From Ignavibacteriaceae bacterium (GTDB lineage: Bacteria > Bacteroidota > Ignavibacteria > Ignavibacteriales > Ignavibacteriaceae): a stretch of DNA of 52,968 nt. The stretch's first letter is position 1. Each line of letters opens with the position of its first letter. The notes beneath the pieces are model-generated. The model searched no databases. It was not told the origin of the DNA and was given only the letters and a program-made list of their open reading frames with translations. Positions 1 through 8,612 of this stretch are shown one piece after another. The position numbers were made by a program, and so were the translations under genes. The stretch covers positions 1 through 52,968 of the forward strand of contig JABDPB010000112.1 of assembly GCA_013042995.1 (NCBI GenBank), given 5' to 3'.

Positions 1-1335
1 GGTGCGCATGGTATTGAAGCCGACAGTGATAAAGCTGTTTTTCCTGCTGTAAACCTTGAAGTTAAATTTGGGTACGATAAGGAATTGAAATTCCGCTATC
101 CATGGATTATACCAGGCATAGGTTCAACTAATATAGCCAAGAACAATTGGGAAGGTTTAGCTATTGGCTCCGCTCTGGCTGGAACCGGTTTAACAATTGG
201 GGAAAATGTTGTTGGCATGGATCAGGAATCTGTAATTAAAAATGGTAAAATACTTGATACAGTTGATCTCAAACGGCGGGTGAAACTTTACAAAGATTAC
301 CAGCGTGATGGTTATGGTGCTATAATTGTGCAAGCAAATGTTGAAGATACTCGTCTTGGCGTTCAGGAATACGCAATTGAAAGTTTAGGTGTTGAATGTG
401 TTGAACTCAAGTGGGGTCAAGGAGCTAAGAATATAGGTGGCGAGGTTAAAATTAGAGATCTAAAAAAAGCCCAAATGCTTTATGAGCGAGGGTACGTTGT
501 TCTGCCAAATCCTACAGATCCTAATGTTATTAATGCATTTGAGCGTGGCGCATTTAAGGAATTTGAACGTCACTCTCGTATTGGTATGGTCACTGAGGAG
601 TCTTTTGCTAAGCGAGTAGAGGAGTTGCGCAATGCTGGTGCAAAATATGTTTTCTTAAAAACAGGTGCATATAGACCTGCCGACCTGGCGCGGGCAATTA
701 AGTTCTCATCAAAGTATAAGATTGATTTATTAACTGTTGACGGGGCGGGAGGTGGAACAGGAATGAGTCCCTGGCGCATGATGAATGAATGGGGTATGCC
801 GCCAGTTGAACTGCATTCTCTTCTTTACAATTACGCTAAGCGTCTCTCTGACCAGGGTGAGCATATACCTGCTTTGGCATTAGCCGGTGGTTTTACCTTT
901 GAAGATCAAATATTTAAAGGTCTTGCCATAGGCGCACCGTTTGTGAAACTGATCGGTATGGCTCGCAGCCCTATTGCTGCCGCTATGGTTGGAAAAACTA
1001 TAGGCAGAACGATTAATGAAAATCAGGTGCCTGTGTATATAGAACGATTTGGAAATACAAAAGATGAAATTTTTGTAACAGCATCTGATCTTCGTGTTGA
1101 GTTGGGTAATGAAGAATTTGAAAAGATACCTACCGGAGCGCTCGGACTCTATACATATTATGAGCGACTAGCACAAGGACTGAGGCAGCTTATGTGCGGC
1201 AGCCGCAAATTTACACTTGAGCATGTATCGAGGGATGATATCACATCTCTTACTCACGCAGCTGAGGAAATCAGTGGAATCAAATATATTACAGAATTAG
1301 ATAAAGAAGAGGTCAATGATATTCTTAAAAATTAA
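1..1335 (+). CDS. FMN-binding glutamate synthase-like protein, 5'-truncated by the window edge
   Basis: The reading frame is open from base 1 to a TAA at 1333-1335, so the gene enters from outside the window and its start is unseen. The visible ~444 residues match the FMN/Fe-S synthase domain of the glutamate synthase large subunit in its stand-alone form. The GGGTGMSPWRMMNEWG segment near the middle is the typical phosphate- and flavin-binding stretch, followed by an ALAGGFTFEDQIFKGLAIGA barrel strand and a CGSR Fe-S-like cysteine segment near the C-terminus. The family transfers ammonia to 2-oxoglutarate to give glutamate, but stand-alone members often lack the glutaminase domain and their substrate is not certain. 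No partner small subunit is visible downstream. Confidence 0.85.
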   Translation, partial: GAHGIEADSDKAVFPAVNLEVKFGYDKELKFRYPWIIPGIGSTNIAKNNWEGLAIGSALAGTGLTIGENVVGMDQESVIKNGKILDTVDLKRRVKLYKDYQRDGYGAIIVQANVEDTRLGVQEYAIESLGVECVELKWGQGAKNIGGEVKIRDLKKAQMLYERGYVVLPNPTDPNVINAFERGAFKEFERHSRIGMVTEESFAKRVEELRNAGAKYVFLKTGAYRPADLARAIKFSSKYKIDLLTVDGAGGGTGMSPWRMMNEWGMPPVELHSLLYNYAKRLSDQGEHIPALALAGGFTFEDQIFKGLAIGAPFVKLIGMARSPIAAAMVGKTIGRTINENQVPVYIERFGNTKDEIFVTASDLRVELGNEEFEKIPTGALGLYTYYERLAQGLRQLMCGSRKFTLEHVSRDDITSLTHAAEEISGIKYITELDKEEVNDILKN

Positions 1336-1437
1336 ATGTCAATAACATATAATTTAAGTAATGAGATTAAGCAACTTAACCGATTATTGGCTTATATAAA
1401 TAAAGAAGGCACTGTTGTAAAAACTGAAATATTATGA
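1336..1437 (+). CDS. possible 33-aa ORF abutting the glutamate synthase-like gene
   Basis: An ATG directly follows the TAA of the upstream gene and opens a 33-codon frame (MSITYNLSNEIKQ...) ending at TGA. The peptide is polar and could be helical. There is no separate ribosome binding site, so translation would rely on coupling. I do not recognise it. It could equally be a chance frame or the remnant of a longer gene. Confidence 0.25.
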   Translation: MSITYNLSNEIKQLNRLLAYINKEGTVVKTEIL

Positions 1438-1481
1438 GATATAGGAATTAATTTATAAGATATTCAAAATAGCTAAAAGTT

Positions 1482-1604
1482 ATGCCTGATTGGCTTATTG
1501 CATTTATAACAGTTTGGGGATTAGGGCTTCTCTTTGTAACAATACTTATAATTGCAGGCAGAAAAGAAGACAAAATTAATCATAACGAAAAAAATCATCT
1601 ATAA
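1482..1604 (+). CDS. small single-pass membrane protein (40 aa)
   Basis: The frame MPDWLIAFITVWGLG... encodes about 22 hydrophobic residues followed by a charged tail rich in Lys, Glu, Asn and His. This gives one predicted transmembrane helix with a cytoplasmic tail. No strong Shine-Dalgarno is seen (AAAAGTT precedes the ATG). The layout resembles the small membrane proteins at 1703-1849 and 15963-16094, but the sequence is not clearly homologous. Function unknown. Confidence 0.4.
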   Translation: MPDWLIAFITVWGLGLLFVTILIIAGRKEDKINHNEKNHL

Positions 1605-1702
1605 TACATAGTTAGGTGTTTTATCAAGTGTTGTTTTTGGGGATATGAGTAAGATGTTAAACGAAGAATACTATCTCGAATATTAAAATGCAAGGTGAAG
1701 AA

Positions 1703-1849
1703 ATGAATGAGGAAATAATTTCATTATTTGTGGGTTGGGTTTTTATCGCTAGCTTCTTTTTATGGCTGGAGATCGTTAATAGAAAACGAAAAGATATGAA
1801 CAAAGTCCATAGAGACAGAGAGAATGTAATCAAGAATAAAAGGAATTGA
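1703..1849 (+). CDS. small single-pass membrane protein (48 aa), paralogue of the 15963-16094 ORF
   Basis: I chose the ATG at 1703 because AAGGTG sits five bases upstream; an in-frame ATG at 1688 would add five residues. The protein has an acidic N-terminus, one hydrophobic helix, then an LWLEIVNRKRKD juncture and a basic tail. The same juncture (LWLEIANRKLKK) occurs in the minus-strand ORF at 15963-16094, and this match between two tiny ORFs supports both being genes. Function unknown. Confidence 0.5.
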   Translation: MNEEIISLFVGWVFIASFFLWLEIVNRKRKDMNKVHRDRENVIKNKRN

Positions 1850-1980
1850 TACAACCTTGCAACAATGCAATAATAACATAGGCGGGGGTTTATATTACAA
1901 CTTAATTTTCATTCTCTACGTCAAAGACTACGTCAGTGATTTTTAAGTGCTTGAATAATAACGACTTACAAGGATGTGAA
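1850..1980. other. non-coding stretch before the tRNA fragment
   Basis: No convincing ORF. A dyad-like CTTGC-N6-GCAAT lies at 1856-1871. It resembles the activator sites of the 17-31 kb regulon but has no sigma-54 promoter downstream. Confidence 0.4.
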
Positions 1981-2027
1981 TCTGACTCTTAATCAGCAGG
2001 TCGCCGGTTCGAGCCCGGCAGGGTGCA
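1981..2027 (+). pseudogene. 3' half of a tRNA-Lys(CTT) gene, possible attachment-site remnant
   Basis: The segment folds as an anticodon arm with loop CTCTTAA (anticodon CTT, 1988-1990) and stem TCTGA/TCAGC with four of five pairs. A five-base variable region and a perfect T arm (GCCGG-TTCGAGC-CCGGC, 2003-2019) follow, then the 3' acceptor strand AGGGTGC and discriminator A. The matching 5' acceptor strand GCACCCT and a D arm are absent upstream, so this is not a functional tRNA. Such 3' halves commonly mark the far end of an element integrated in a tRNA gene. From the orientation, the element would lie to the left of this site. Confidence 0.75.
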
Positions 2028-2194
2028 CAAAAAAGATTAAAAAGGGGAAGTTATCAAGCCCAACTTTATTGCTACAATCCCAACCATATCTTAAAAAATC
2101 AAATAATCGTAATCAGATTCGGAATCAGAAAAAACGTTACCAAAATTTAATTGTTTAACTTTTAATGATTATATAATAACATTAGGATATTTGG

Positions 2195-2200
2195 TATAAT
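2195..2200 (+). promoter_or_regulatory. candidate -10 element for the DMT transporter gene
   Basis: TATAAT lies 12 bases before the ATG at 2213. No good -35 match is seen, so this is only a likely promoter. Confidence 0.35.
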
Positions 2201-2212
2201 AGAGAAATTTTC

Positions 2213-3100
2213 ATGAAAAATTTTATTCTGTTTTCAATCCCAGCACTAATATGGGGTTCTACTTGGCTTGCAATTAAATATCAGCTTGGGATTGTTGATC
2301 CATTAGTATCAGTATTCTATCGGTTTTTAATTGCAGCAATAATTCTTTTTGCATATTGTGGTTCGCTTGGAATAAACTTGAAATATTCTGCTAAGCAACA
2401 TTTCTTTATGGCACTACAGGGATTATTGTTATTTGGTATTAATTATTGGCTCGTGTATTTAGCGGAAGTTCATCTTAAAAGTGGATTGGTTGCTGTTTTA
2501 TTCTCAACAATAATTTTCCTAAACATTTTTAATGGGGCTTTATTTCTTAAATCTAAGGTTCGCTTAAATGTTCTGTTTAATTCACTACTTGGATTTATTG
2601 GTATTGCATTAGTATTCAAAGAGGAATTGTTTGGCTTTACCTTTTCAAGTGGAGAGTCTTTAGCCTTAATATTGGCAGGAATAAGTGTGATTACAGCATC
2701 ATTTGGTAATATTACCTCTGCATATAATCAAAAAAACAAACTGCCGGTTATTCAGACAAATGCTTTTGGAATGTTGTATGGTTCGCTACTTATGTTACTA
2801 TTAGCCTTAGCAACAGGTAAGTCTTTCACTTTTGATTTTTCTTTACCTTACATTGGTTCGCTAATGTATTTAGCAATATTTGGATCTGTAATTGCATTTA
2901 CAAGTTACCTCACTCTCCTTGGCAAGATTGGGGCTGACAAATCTGCATATGTGACACTTGTTTTCCCCATAATTGCATTAGTATTGTCAACCATATTTGA
3001 GGATTACAATTGGAATGCATTGGCATTACTTGGTGTAATACTTATTACTATTGGAAACTTTATGACATTAAGAAAAAAGAGAGTGAATGCTAATGCTTGA
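2213..3100 (+). CDS. EamA/DMT-superfamily transporter (295 aa)
   Basis: The protein consists almost entirely of hydrophobic segments, about ten helices in two repeated five-helix halves, as in the drug/metabolite transporter superfamily. The opening PALIWGSTWLAIKYQLG is the characteristic EamA N-terminal signature, and the second half repeats a SLMYLAIFGSVIAFTSYL pattern. Members export amino acids, nucleosides or other small metabolites across the inner membrane. The substrate here cannot be read from sequence. The gene stands alone, downstream of the tRNA fragment and convergent with the radical SAM gene. Confidence 0.85.
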   Translation: MKNFILFSIPALIWGSTWLAIKYQLGIVDPLVSVFYRFLIAAIILFAYCGSLGINLKYSAKQHFFMALQGLLLFGINYWLVYLAEVHLKSGLVAVLFSTIIFLNIFNGALFLKSKVRLNVLFNSLLGFIGIALVFKEELFGFTFSSGESLALILAGISVITASFGNITSAYNQKNKLPVIQTNAFGMLYGSLLMLLLALATGKSFTFDFSLPYIGSLMYLAIFGSVIAFTSYLTLLGKIGADKSAYVTLVFPIIALVLSTIFEDYNWNALALLGVILITIGNFMTLRKKRVNANA

Positions 3101-3304
3101 CAAATCGATAAAAGTATGTGTTGTTTATAAAAAGAATAACACTCATTCTATTTGAAAGGTGAAAGAGCAATTAGAATTAAATCTAAGAGCCTTGATGTTT
3201 TTTGTTGATTGATTTGTATTGTTCTAAACACTTCAATTGCTTTGTGGTTACTATTAAGTATTTCGATTTATCTTAATGTGGTTTTTTAAAGAATTTCTCT
3301 TTAA

Positions 3305-4936
3305 TTAATTTATAATTTGACTGTTAGTCATTGTAAGCCTACGCTGATTATAAATATCTTCTCCGTTTTTTTTGATAAAATTAATCTGTTGGTTTGTAAG
3401 TTTGATAATGAATTTGGAGTGTTTATAAAAGTGTATAAACATTGCAGACAGACTTATACCCCATTCAAGTGCCGTTGGATTTTTTAAAAAACAACAAAAT
3501 AACATTTTCCAATATAGCTTTCCAGTTACTCTATTAAATCCAACTTGATTAGTAATCCTTATAAACGATCTCAAGTTCTTTAAAATTTTTATAAAACTAT
3601 GTTTGTGTTTATAATCTATTTTTAAATTTAGACAAGTGCGAATTATTCTTTCATAATAATGTTCAGGCTTATAAATATATTCTAGAACATCAACAAAATC
3701 CCTTAGTATATCTATTCTTGGTCTCAATGTTGCAAAGTTTAATCCACTAGAGGATTGGTCAATTTGTGTTTTATTATCAGTAAAAATCGAAAATTCATTA
3801 AATAATCTTCCTTCCAGTTTCAATCGCTTCGTTAATTGAGTATTGGGTAAAGCATACATTAATCCAAACATTGCAACGCATATTCCAGACGCCTGTATAC
3901 AGTCAATCATTTTTTGTGCTGTTTGATCACCCTCATTATCAAAGCCTATGATGAATCCCGCATTGACTATTATACCGTAAGAACTAATTTTCCTTGTTGC
4001 CTCAATAATGGATCTGTTCATATTTATTTTCTTATTTGCTTTTTCTAAAACATCATCCTCCGGAGTCTCAATGCCAATAAATACAAGTCGAAAATCAACA
4101 TCTTTCATCATTTGTAGAAGCTCGTCATCATCTGCCAAATTAATCGAAGTTTCAATTCCATAATAAAATGGATAATTATTTATTTCAGACCAACCTTTTA
4201 TTACCTGCAGGATTGTTTTGACATTCTTCTTGTTCCCAATAAAATTGTCATCAACGATATCAACATGACCTCGATAATCCAGATCATACAGGCTTTGCAG
4301 CTCCTTAATTATTTGCTCAGGCGTTTTAGAGCGTGGTTTTCTACCATATAGTTCAATTACATCACAGAACTCGCAATTAAATGGGCAACCACGGGTAAAT
4401 TGAATATTTAGATGGAGATAATTGTTGAATTTTATTAAATCAAATCTTGGCACAACTGCTTTAGTCATATCAGCAAGATCAGAAGATACATGTTCACCGC
4501 TCTTACAGCCCTTTTCTAGATCATTCAGAAGCATTGGGATAGTAATCTCGCCTTCTCCAAGTACAAGGTAATCTGCAGATTGATAAAGATTTGGTTGAGA
4601 TGTGGGATCGGGACCGCCAACCACAACTGGTTTATTTCTTTGGTGAGATAAAGTAATTATATCGAGTATACCAATTTGTTGCGGCAGCATTCCACCAGTA
4701 AAAACCAAATCTGCCCACTCGAAATGTTCATCCAGAAGCGGTTCAACGTTGGTATCAATTAGTTTTATTTCCCATTCTTGTGGCAGCAATGCAGCTACGG
4801 TCATTAATCCGAGAGGCGCTGCCAGATATTTAGCCCCAACAATTTTGCTTACATCAACAAAATTCCAAAAACTATAGGGCGAAAATTTTGGATGTATTAA
4901 AAGACACCTCGTCCTTTTTCCCAATAAATTTATCAT
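3305..4936 (-). CDS. B12-binding radical SAM protein with DUF4070-type C-terminus (543 aa)
   Basis: An N-terminal cobalamin-binding-like Rossmann region (about residues 10-140) precedes a radical SAM core. The core has the cluster motif TRGCPFNCEFCD, with cysteines 184, 188 and 191. The following DVIELYGRKPRSK and the C-terminal half match the class B family that includes the hopanoid methylases HpnP and HpnR. The family methylates unactivated carbons or performs other radical chemistry using a [4Fe-4S] cluster, SAM and cobalamin. No hopanoid gene neighbours are visible, so the substrate is unknown. The gene is monocistronic. Confidence 0.85.
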   Translation of the reverse strand: MINLLGKRTRCLLIHPKFSPYSFWNFVDVSKIVGAKYLAAPLGLMTVAALLPQEWEIKLIDTNVEPLLDEHFEWADLVFTGGMLPQQIGILDIITLSHQRNKPVVVGGPDPTSQPNLYQSADYLVLGEGEITIPMLLNDLEKGCKSGEHVSSDLADMTKAVVPRFDLIKFNNYLHLNIQFTRGCPFNCEFCDVIELYGRKPRSKTPEQIIKELQSLYDLDYRGHVDIVDDNFIGNKKNVKTILQVIKGWSEINNYPFYYGIETSINLADDDELLQMMKDVDFRLVFIGIETPEDDVLEKANKKINMNRSIIEATRKISSYGIIVNAGFIIGFDNEGDQTAQKMIDCIQASGICVAMFGLMYALPNTQLTKRLKLEGRLFNEFSIFTDNKTQIDQSSSGLNFATLRPRIDILRDFVDVLEYIYKPEHYYERIIRTCLNLKIDYKHKHSFIKILKNLRSFIRITNQVGFNRVTGKLYWKMLFCCFLKNPTALEWGISLSAMFIHFYKHSKFIIKLTNQQINFIKKNGEDIYNQRRLTMTNSQIIN

Positions 4937-5062
4937 TGACTTTTAAACCTGCTCATTAGAGATAAGAATACCAAGAAAAATAAACTTAACGATTGGCAAC
5001 TAATAAAAAACCCACGCCAACTTTCATTGATACGAGATTAAAGAAAGTCATATGGGATTCAG

Positions 5063-5632
5063 TTAGTTCTTTTTAATATGCCTATTAAAAGCTTTCAAAT
5101 GTCTTTCGGATGCAGCTTTAAGATTTTCATATACTATTTTAATATCAGGATTATCAACTATTAAAAGTTGATTTTCCAAGTCAGAAATATCCAGCTCTTC
5201 GATCTCTCTACCTACAAGCATTGCATCATTGTATGAAGCTGTTCCTTTCTGAACTAATTCGTCATACAATTTCTGAAATTCGATCAACGAGAATATACCT
5301 ACCGCATCATTTTCTGCAGGATCTGGAATCTCATAAATATCTATTAATCTTTTCATTGCATCCATATGCCTTTGTTCACTCTTTTGGATATTTTGGAAAA
5401 TACGTACGCTCCAAATCTCGCCCAAGGTTATATAAGCATCACGAGCAAGTTTTTCTTCAACTCGCATACGAATCAATCCATTTCGCTCTTCAATACTAAG
5501 CTCTTTAAGATCAGTTTTATTTAGTACAGTAATACAACTATCTTTTTCGTTCTTATTAAAAGCAATTGTATTAAATGTTAAAGTGGGCAAGCTAACAAAC
5601 GTAACCAGCAAGACTATAAATGTATTCTTCAT
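5063..5632 (-). CDS. secreted DUF2202 ferritin-like protein
   Basis: I chose the ATG at 5632 because AAAGGA lies upstream and a signal peptide (MKNTFIVLLVTFVSLPTLTF) starts there; the longer frame to 5677 adds only a basic leader. The mature part has the DUF2202 pattern: EEKLARDAYITLGEIW, SEQRHMDAMKRLI and ASERHLKAFNRH. The conserved Glu and His residues of these helices would form a ferritin-like diiron site. The gene lies downstream of the DxDGDG-repeat gene, separated by a hairpin terminator that may allow partial read-through. Its role, probably metal- or oxidant-related in the periplasm, is inferred. Confidence 0.8.
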   Translation of the reverse strand: MKNTFIVLLVTFVSLPTLTFNTIAFNKNEKDSCITVLNKTDLKELSIEERNGLIRMRVEEKLARDAYITLGEIWSVRIFQNIQKSEQRHMDAMKRLIDIYEIPDPAENDAVGIFSLIEFQKLYDELVQKGTASYNDAMLVGREIEELDISDLENQLLIVDNPDIKIVYENLKAASERHLKAFNRHIKKN

Positions 5633-5660
5633 TTTCAATTTTTTCCTTTTATAAATAAAA

Positions 5661-5683
5661 GAGACGATGAACATCACCGTCTC
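5661..5683 (-). terminator. hairpin terminator between the DxDGDG-repeat gene and the DUF2202 gene
   Basis: On the minus strand GAGACGGTGA pairs with TCATCGTCTC around a short loop and is followed by a T-rich run. On the plus strand it is also followed by a T-rich run, so it may work both ways. It lies 26 bases past the stop of the upstream gene and before the Shine-Dalgarno of the next. Confidence 0.7.
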
Positions 5684-5708
5684 TTAATTTTTTCTATATG
5701 TTTATTAA

Positions 5709-6326
5709 TTAACCCTTGCCGTTTCCACCTCTTCCGCCACGGTTACCCTTAGGACCTGTACCATCACTGTTACCGTCTCCAGTACCCGGACCATAACCCG
5801 TACCATCTTTTGGACCCATGCCTTTATTACCCGTTCCATCATTCGGACCCCATCTATTGCCCTTATTTCTATTTCCTTTTCCATTCTTAGATTGCTGACC
5901 GGTTCCATCCTGTGGTTTAATAAAATCAGGATCCTGTCCGTTAGGGATTCCATCGCCATCTGAATCAACAGCGTTATCATTTATACCATCACTATTCAAA
6001 TCAACAAATCCTTTATGTCCTTCATTTCCTTTTCTGTTTTTCGGACCATTATAATCCTCATCTCTTCCGTTTGGAATTCCGTCGCCATCAGCATCAGGTG
6101 CGTTATCATTATAACCATCACCATCTTCATCAACAAACCGGTTTCCGTGAACCTGATTCTGATTTGTTGTCTGAACTTTTTCCTGTGTTTGGGTTTGTTC
6201 CTTTAACTGAGTTTGAACCTGTTCTTTGTTCTGCGGGGGATCTTCCTGTGCAAAAAGGTTGCTGGAAAATACGAGTGCCGTGAAAAACACAAGTGCTGAA
6301 ACCAAGATTGCTTTTAACTTTTTCAT
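5709..6326 (-). CDS. secreted DxDGDG (thrombospondin type 3/EF-hand-like) repeat protein
   Basis: The ATG at 6326 follows AAAAGGAAAG and starts a signal peptide (MKKLKAILVSALVFF) ending at a FAQ-type cleavage site. A Gln/Thr-rich spacer is followed by two repeats built on DEDGDGYND...DADGDGIPNGRDEDY and DLNSDGIND...DSDGDGIPNGQDPDF, which are calcium-binding loops. The C-terminal third is Gly/Asn-rich with GPNDGTG-like units. Calcium binding is family knowledge; the cellular role is unknown. The gene is transcribed from a sigma-54 promoter and diverges from the kinase gene, so it is a likely target of that two-component system. Confidence 0.8.
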   Translation of the reverse strand: MKKLKAILVSALVFFTALVFSSNLFAQEDPPQNKEQVQTQLKEQTQTQEKVQTTNQNQVHGNRFVDEDGDGYNDNAPDADGDGIPNGRDEDYNGPKNRKGNEGHKGFVDLNSDGINDNAVDSDGDGIPNGQDPDFIKPQDGTGQQSKNGKGNRNKGNRWGPNDGTGNKGMGPKDGTGYGPGTGDGNSDGTGPKGNRGGRGGNGKG

Positions 6327-6381
6327 TTTAGCTTTCCTTTTATTTATGTTACTTATTGTTAATTGATTTTGATTCATATTA

Positions 6382-6397
6382 TCCAAGTGATGTGCCA
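6382..6397 (-). promoter_or_regulatory. sigma-54 promoter of the DxDGDG-repeat gene
   Basis: On the minus strand the sequence reads TGGCAC-ATCAC-TTGGA, a perfect -24 box and a -12 box of the sigma-54 class with standard spacing. It lies 56 bases upstream of the chosen ATG, a suitable leader length. Confidence 0.8.
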
Positions 6398-6459
6398 ATT
6401 CAAAAAGATCTGAAAACGTTTAGTAAACAACATATTTCTTTTATTGCTATCTTATTCTT

Positions 6460-6473
6460 CGACCTTATGGGCG
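6460..6473. promoter_or_regulatory. activator-site candidate, proximal CGACC dyad (target 1)
   Basis: CGACCTTATGGGCG is an imperfect 5-4-5 dyad whose centre lies 69.5 bp upstream of the -24 box at 6397. It is probably bound by the response regulator at 8609-9973. Confidence 0.6.
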
Positions 6474-6481
6474 ATTAGAAG

Positions 6482-6495
6482 CGACCTTAAGGACG
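6482..6495. promoter_or_regulatory. activator-site candidate, distal CGACC dyad (target 1)
   Basis: CGACCTTAAGGACG, a nearly perfect palindrome, lies 22 bp centre to centre (two helical turns) from the proximal dyad. The same pair arrangement recurs at 11476-11510. Confidence 0.6.
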
Positions 6496-6596
6496 AGGCT
6501 CGATTCGAACTTTATATTCATTCGATCAGGGAATCTTACATAAAATTGATTTGAAGATTTGAGGAAAGCTAATCTTACTATTACGATTTGTATAAA

Positions 6597-8612
6597 ATGA
6601 AGCTTCGGTTAAAACCAAAATTTGTTATTATTATTTCATTGATCATCGGTATGGTGATGATTGCTTCCGCATACTTCGAACTGAAGCAAAGTAGAGATGA
6701 AATATTTCACCTTCTTTCACAGCAGGCAAAATCTCTCTCAGAAGTCGTTACACGGAGCAGTGTCAATACATTCAACTCAAGTTTTGAAATTGAAAATCTT
6801 ATTACAGAAAGATTACTGAATAATGCGAAAATGGTTAGAAGGTTGGACAGCTTGAGCGCACTGAATGTAAACACGTTGATCAAAATTGGTAAAGAGAATG
6901 ATATTTTCAGGATAAATCTATTTGATAAAGCAGGTAATAGAATTCTTTCAAACAGGATCCCCGAACAAGGTCACGATCATCCTGAAGGAATGGTTAATAG
7001 GCACAAAGAACTTGAACCAATATTAACAAGTAAAACCGATGAGTTAATTATTGGTTTGAAAGAAGCCTCGTTCAGTGATGAGTTAAGATACGCAATCGCT
7101 ATTAGTAGGGCTCATAATCGCGGAGCTATTGTACTCAACTTAAATGCAGAAGATTTTCTGGAATTCAGGAAAAAAATAGGTATCGGAAAGATTGTCCAGG
7201 ATATAAGTGATAATGAAGGCATCGAGTATATAGTTCTGCAGGATTCTCTGGGAATACTTGCAGCAAGTAATTCGGTGAAAGAGATAAGTTCAATCTCTAC
7301 CGATGTTTTTCTTCTCAAGACAATTCTTATGGATTCAACCTTAACACGTGTGATTGATTTTAATGACACAGAAGTTTACGAGGTTGTAAAAAGCTTAACC
7401 CTTGATGGCGAGTTTATCGGAATATACCGAATCGGGCTTACACTTGATGAAGTTAGAAACCTGGAAACAAGAATGATAAGACGAGCTATAATTATATCAA
7501 TTATTCTTGCGGCAATAAGCATTATAGTTCTAAGCATAATTTTTACTAATCAGAATCTTAAATCTGTTTCCAATGAGTTTAACCAGTTTAAATACTTCAC
7601 TGATTCCATCCTAAAAAATATGAATGAAGCAGTTATAATAATCAGTAAGGATAGCACCATCAAAATGTTTAACAACTGGGCAAAAGAAGTGTTTGAAATG
7701 AAAAGAGACGATATCATAGGTAAAAAATTATCCAAATTGAAAGACTGCAACATCAGTTTTCTTTTAGAGTTTATATCTGATAAAACAGGATTTAGAAATA
7801 TTGATAGATCAATACAAATTGAAGGAAAGGAAAAACATATTAAAATAAATATAACACCAAATTATAACCTAAACAGAGAACTCGAAAGTCACACAATTGT
7901 TATAACCGATGTAACTGAAAACAAAAATTTGGAAGAACAGGCGAAAAGGAATGAGAAACTTTTAGCAATGGGTGAACTTGCTTCGGGTGTCGCTCACGAA
8001 ATTCGAAACCCAATCAATTCAATCGGCATGATTGCACAAAGACTTAATAAGGAATTTAAACCAAAAGAATCTGAGGACGAGTATACATCAATCACAAATC
8101 TGTTGAAAACTGAGGTTAGTAGGATAAATAAAATAATTACACAGTTTCTGCAATATGCAAAACCACTCGGGCTTCAAAAAACAAGAGTTGATGTTAATAA
8201 ATTTATAAACGAAATTTATCAGCTGTATAAAGACCAGGCGGAGCAGAAGAATATATCATTCACGGTGAGTACCGAGGAAAATCTTTTTGCCAATTTCGAT
8301 CCTGAACTGATAAAACAAACAATGATGAATATAATTCAAAATGCAATTGATGCAGTTGATAACAAAGGTAGGGTATCTGTAACCTCTTTAAAGAAGGATG
8401 ATAAATTAGTAATTTCAATAATAGATAACGGAGAAGGCATCAAACCGAAAGAACAAAAAAAGATTTTTAATCTTTATTATACTACCAAGCAGGAAGGCAA
8501 CGGGTTGGGTTTAAGCATATCGCAAAAAATCGTTTCGCAACACAACGGTTTAATTGAACTTGCCAGCAATAAAAACAGTACAATATTTAAAATAATATTA
8601 CCAGTAGGATGA
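6597..8612 (+). CDS. membrane sensor histidine kinase with periplasmic sensor and PAS domain
   Basis: I chose the ATG at 6597; a TTG nine bases earlier is also possible and neither has a good Shine-Dalgarno. Order of parts: transmembrane helix about 7-27, large periplasmic sensor 28-293, second helix about 295-317, PAS about 327-441, then the HisKA box GVAHEIRNPINS with phosphoacceptor His467 and an HATPase domain (NIIQNAIDAVDN, DNGEGI, GNGLGLS). The periplasmic part contains a His-rich GHDHPEG stretch that might bind metal. The gene overlaps the response regulator by four bases (ATGA), so the two are co-translated partners. The signal sensed is unknown. Confidence 0.92.
   Translation: MKLRLKPKFVIIISLIIGMVMIASAYFELKQSRDEIFHLLSQQAKSLSEVVTRSSVNTFNSSFEIENLITERLLNNAKMVRRLDSLSALNVNTLIKIGKENDIFRINLFDKAGNRILSNRIPEQGHDHPEGMVNRHKELEPILTSKTDELIIGLKEASFSDELRYAIAISRAHNRGAIVLNLNAEDFLEFRKKIGIGKIVQDISDNEGIEYIVLQDSLGILAASNSVKEISSISTDVFLLKTILMDSTLTRVIDFNDTEVYEVVKSLTLDGEFIGIYRIGLTLDEVRNLETRMIRRAIIISIILAAISIIVLSIIFTNQNLKSVSNEFNQFKYFTDSILKNMNEAVIIISKDSTIKMFNNWAKEVFEMKRDDIIGKKLSKLKDCNISFLLEFISDKTGFRNIDRSIQIEGKEKHIKINITPNYNLNRELESHTIVITDVTENKNLEEQAKRNEKLLAMGELASGVAHEIRNPINSIGMIAQRLNKEFKPKESEDEYTSITNLLKTEVSRINKIITQFLQYAKPLGLQKTRVDVNKFINEIYQLYKDQAEQKNISFTVSTEENLFANFDPELIKQTMMNIIQNAIDAVDNKGRVSVTSLKKDDKLVISIIDNGEGIKPKEQKKIFNLYYTTKQEGNGLGLSISQKIVSQHNGLIELASNKNSTIFKIILPVG

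Noticed and set aside
1856..1871. CTTGC-N6-GCAAT site like those of the 17-31 kb regulon
   Set aside because: No good second site at 31 bp and no sigma-54 promoter at the expected distance.
1976..2158. 60-aa plus-strand ORF
   Set aside because: It runs through the tRNA-Lys 3' half and has no family resemblance, so it is a chance frame.
5705..5980. 91-aa minus-strand ORF in another frame
   Set aside because: It overlaps the DxDGDG-repeat gene; its Val/Arg-rich sequence is a frame-shifted reading of the Gly-rich repeats.
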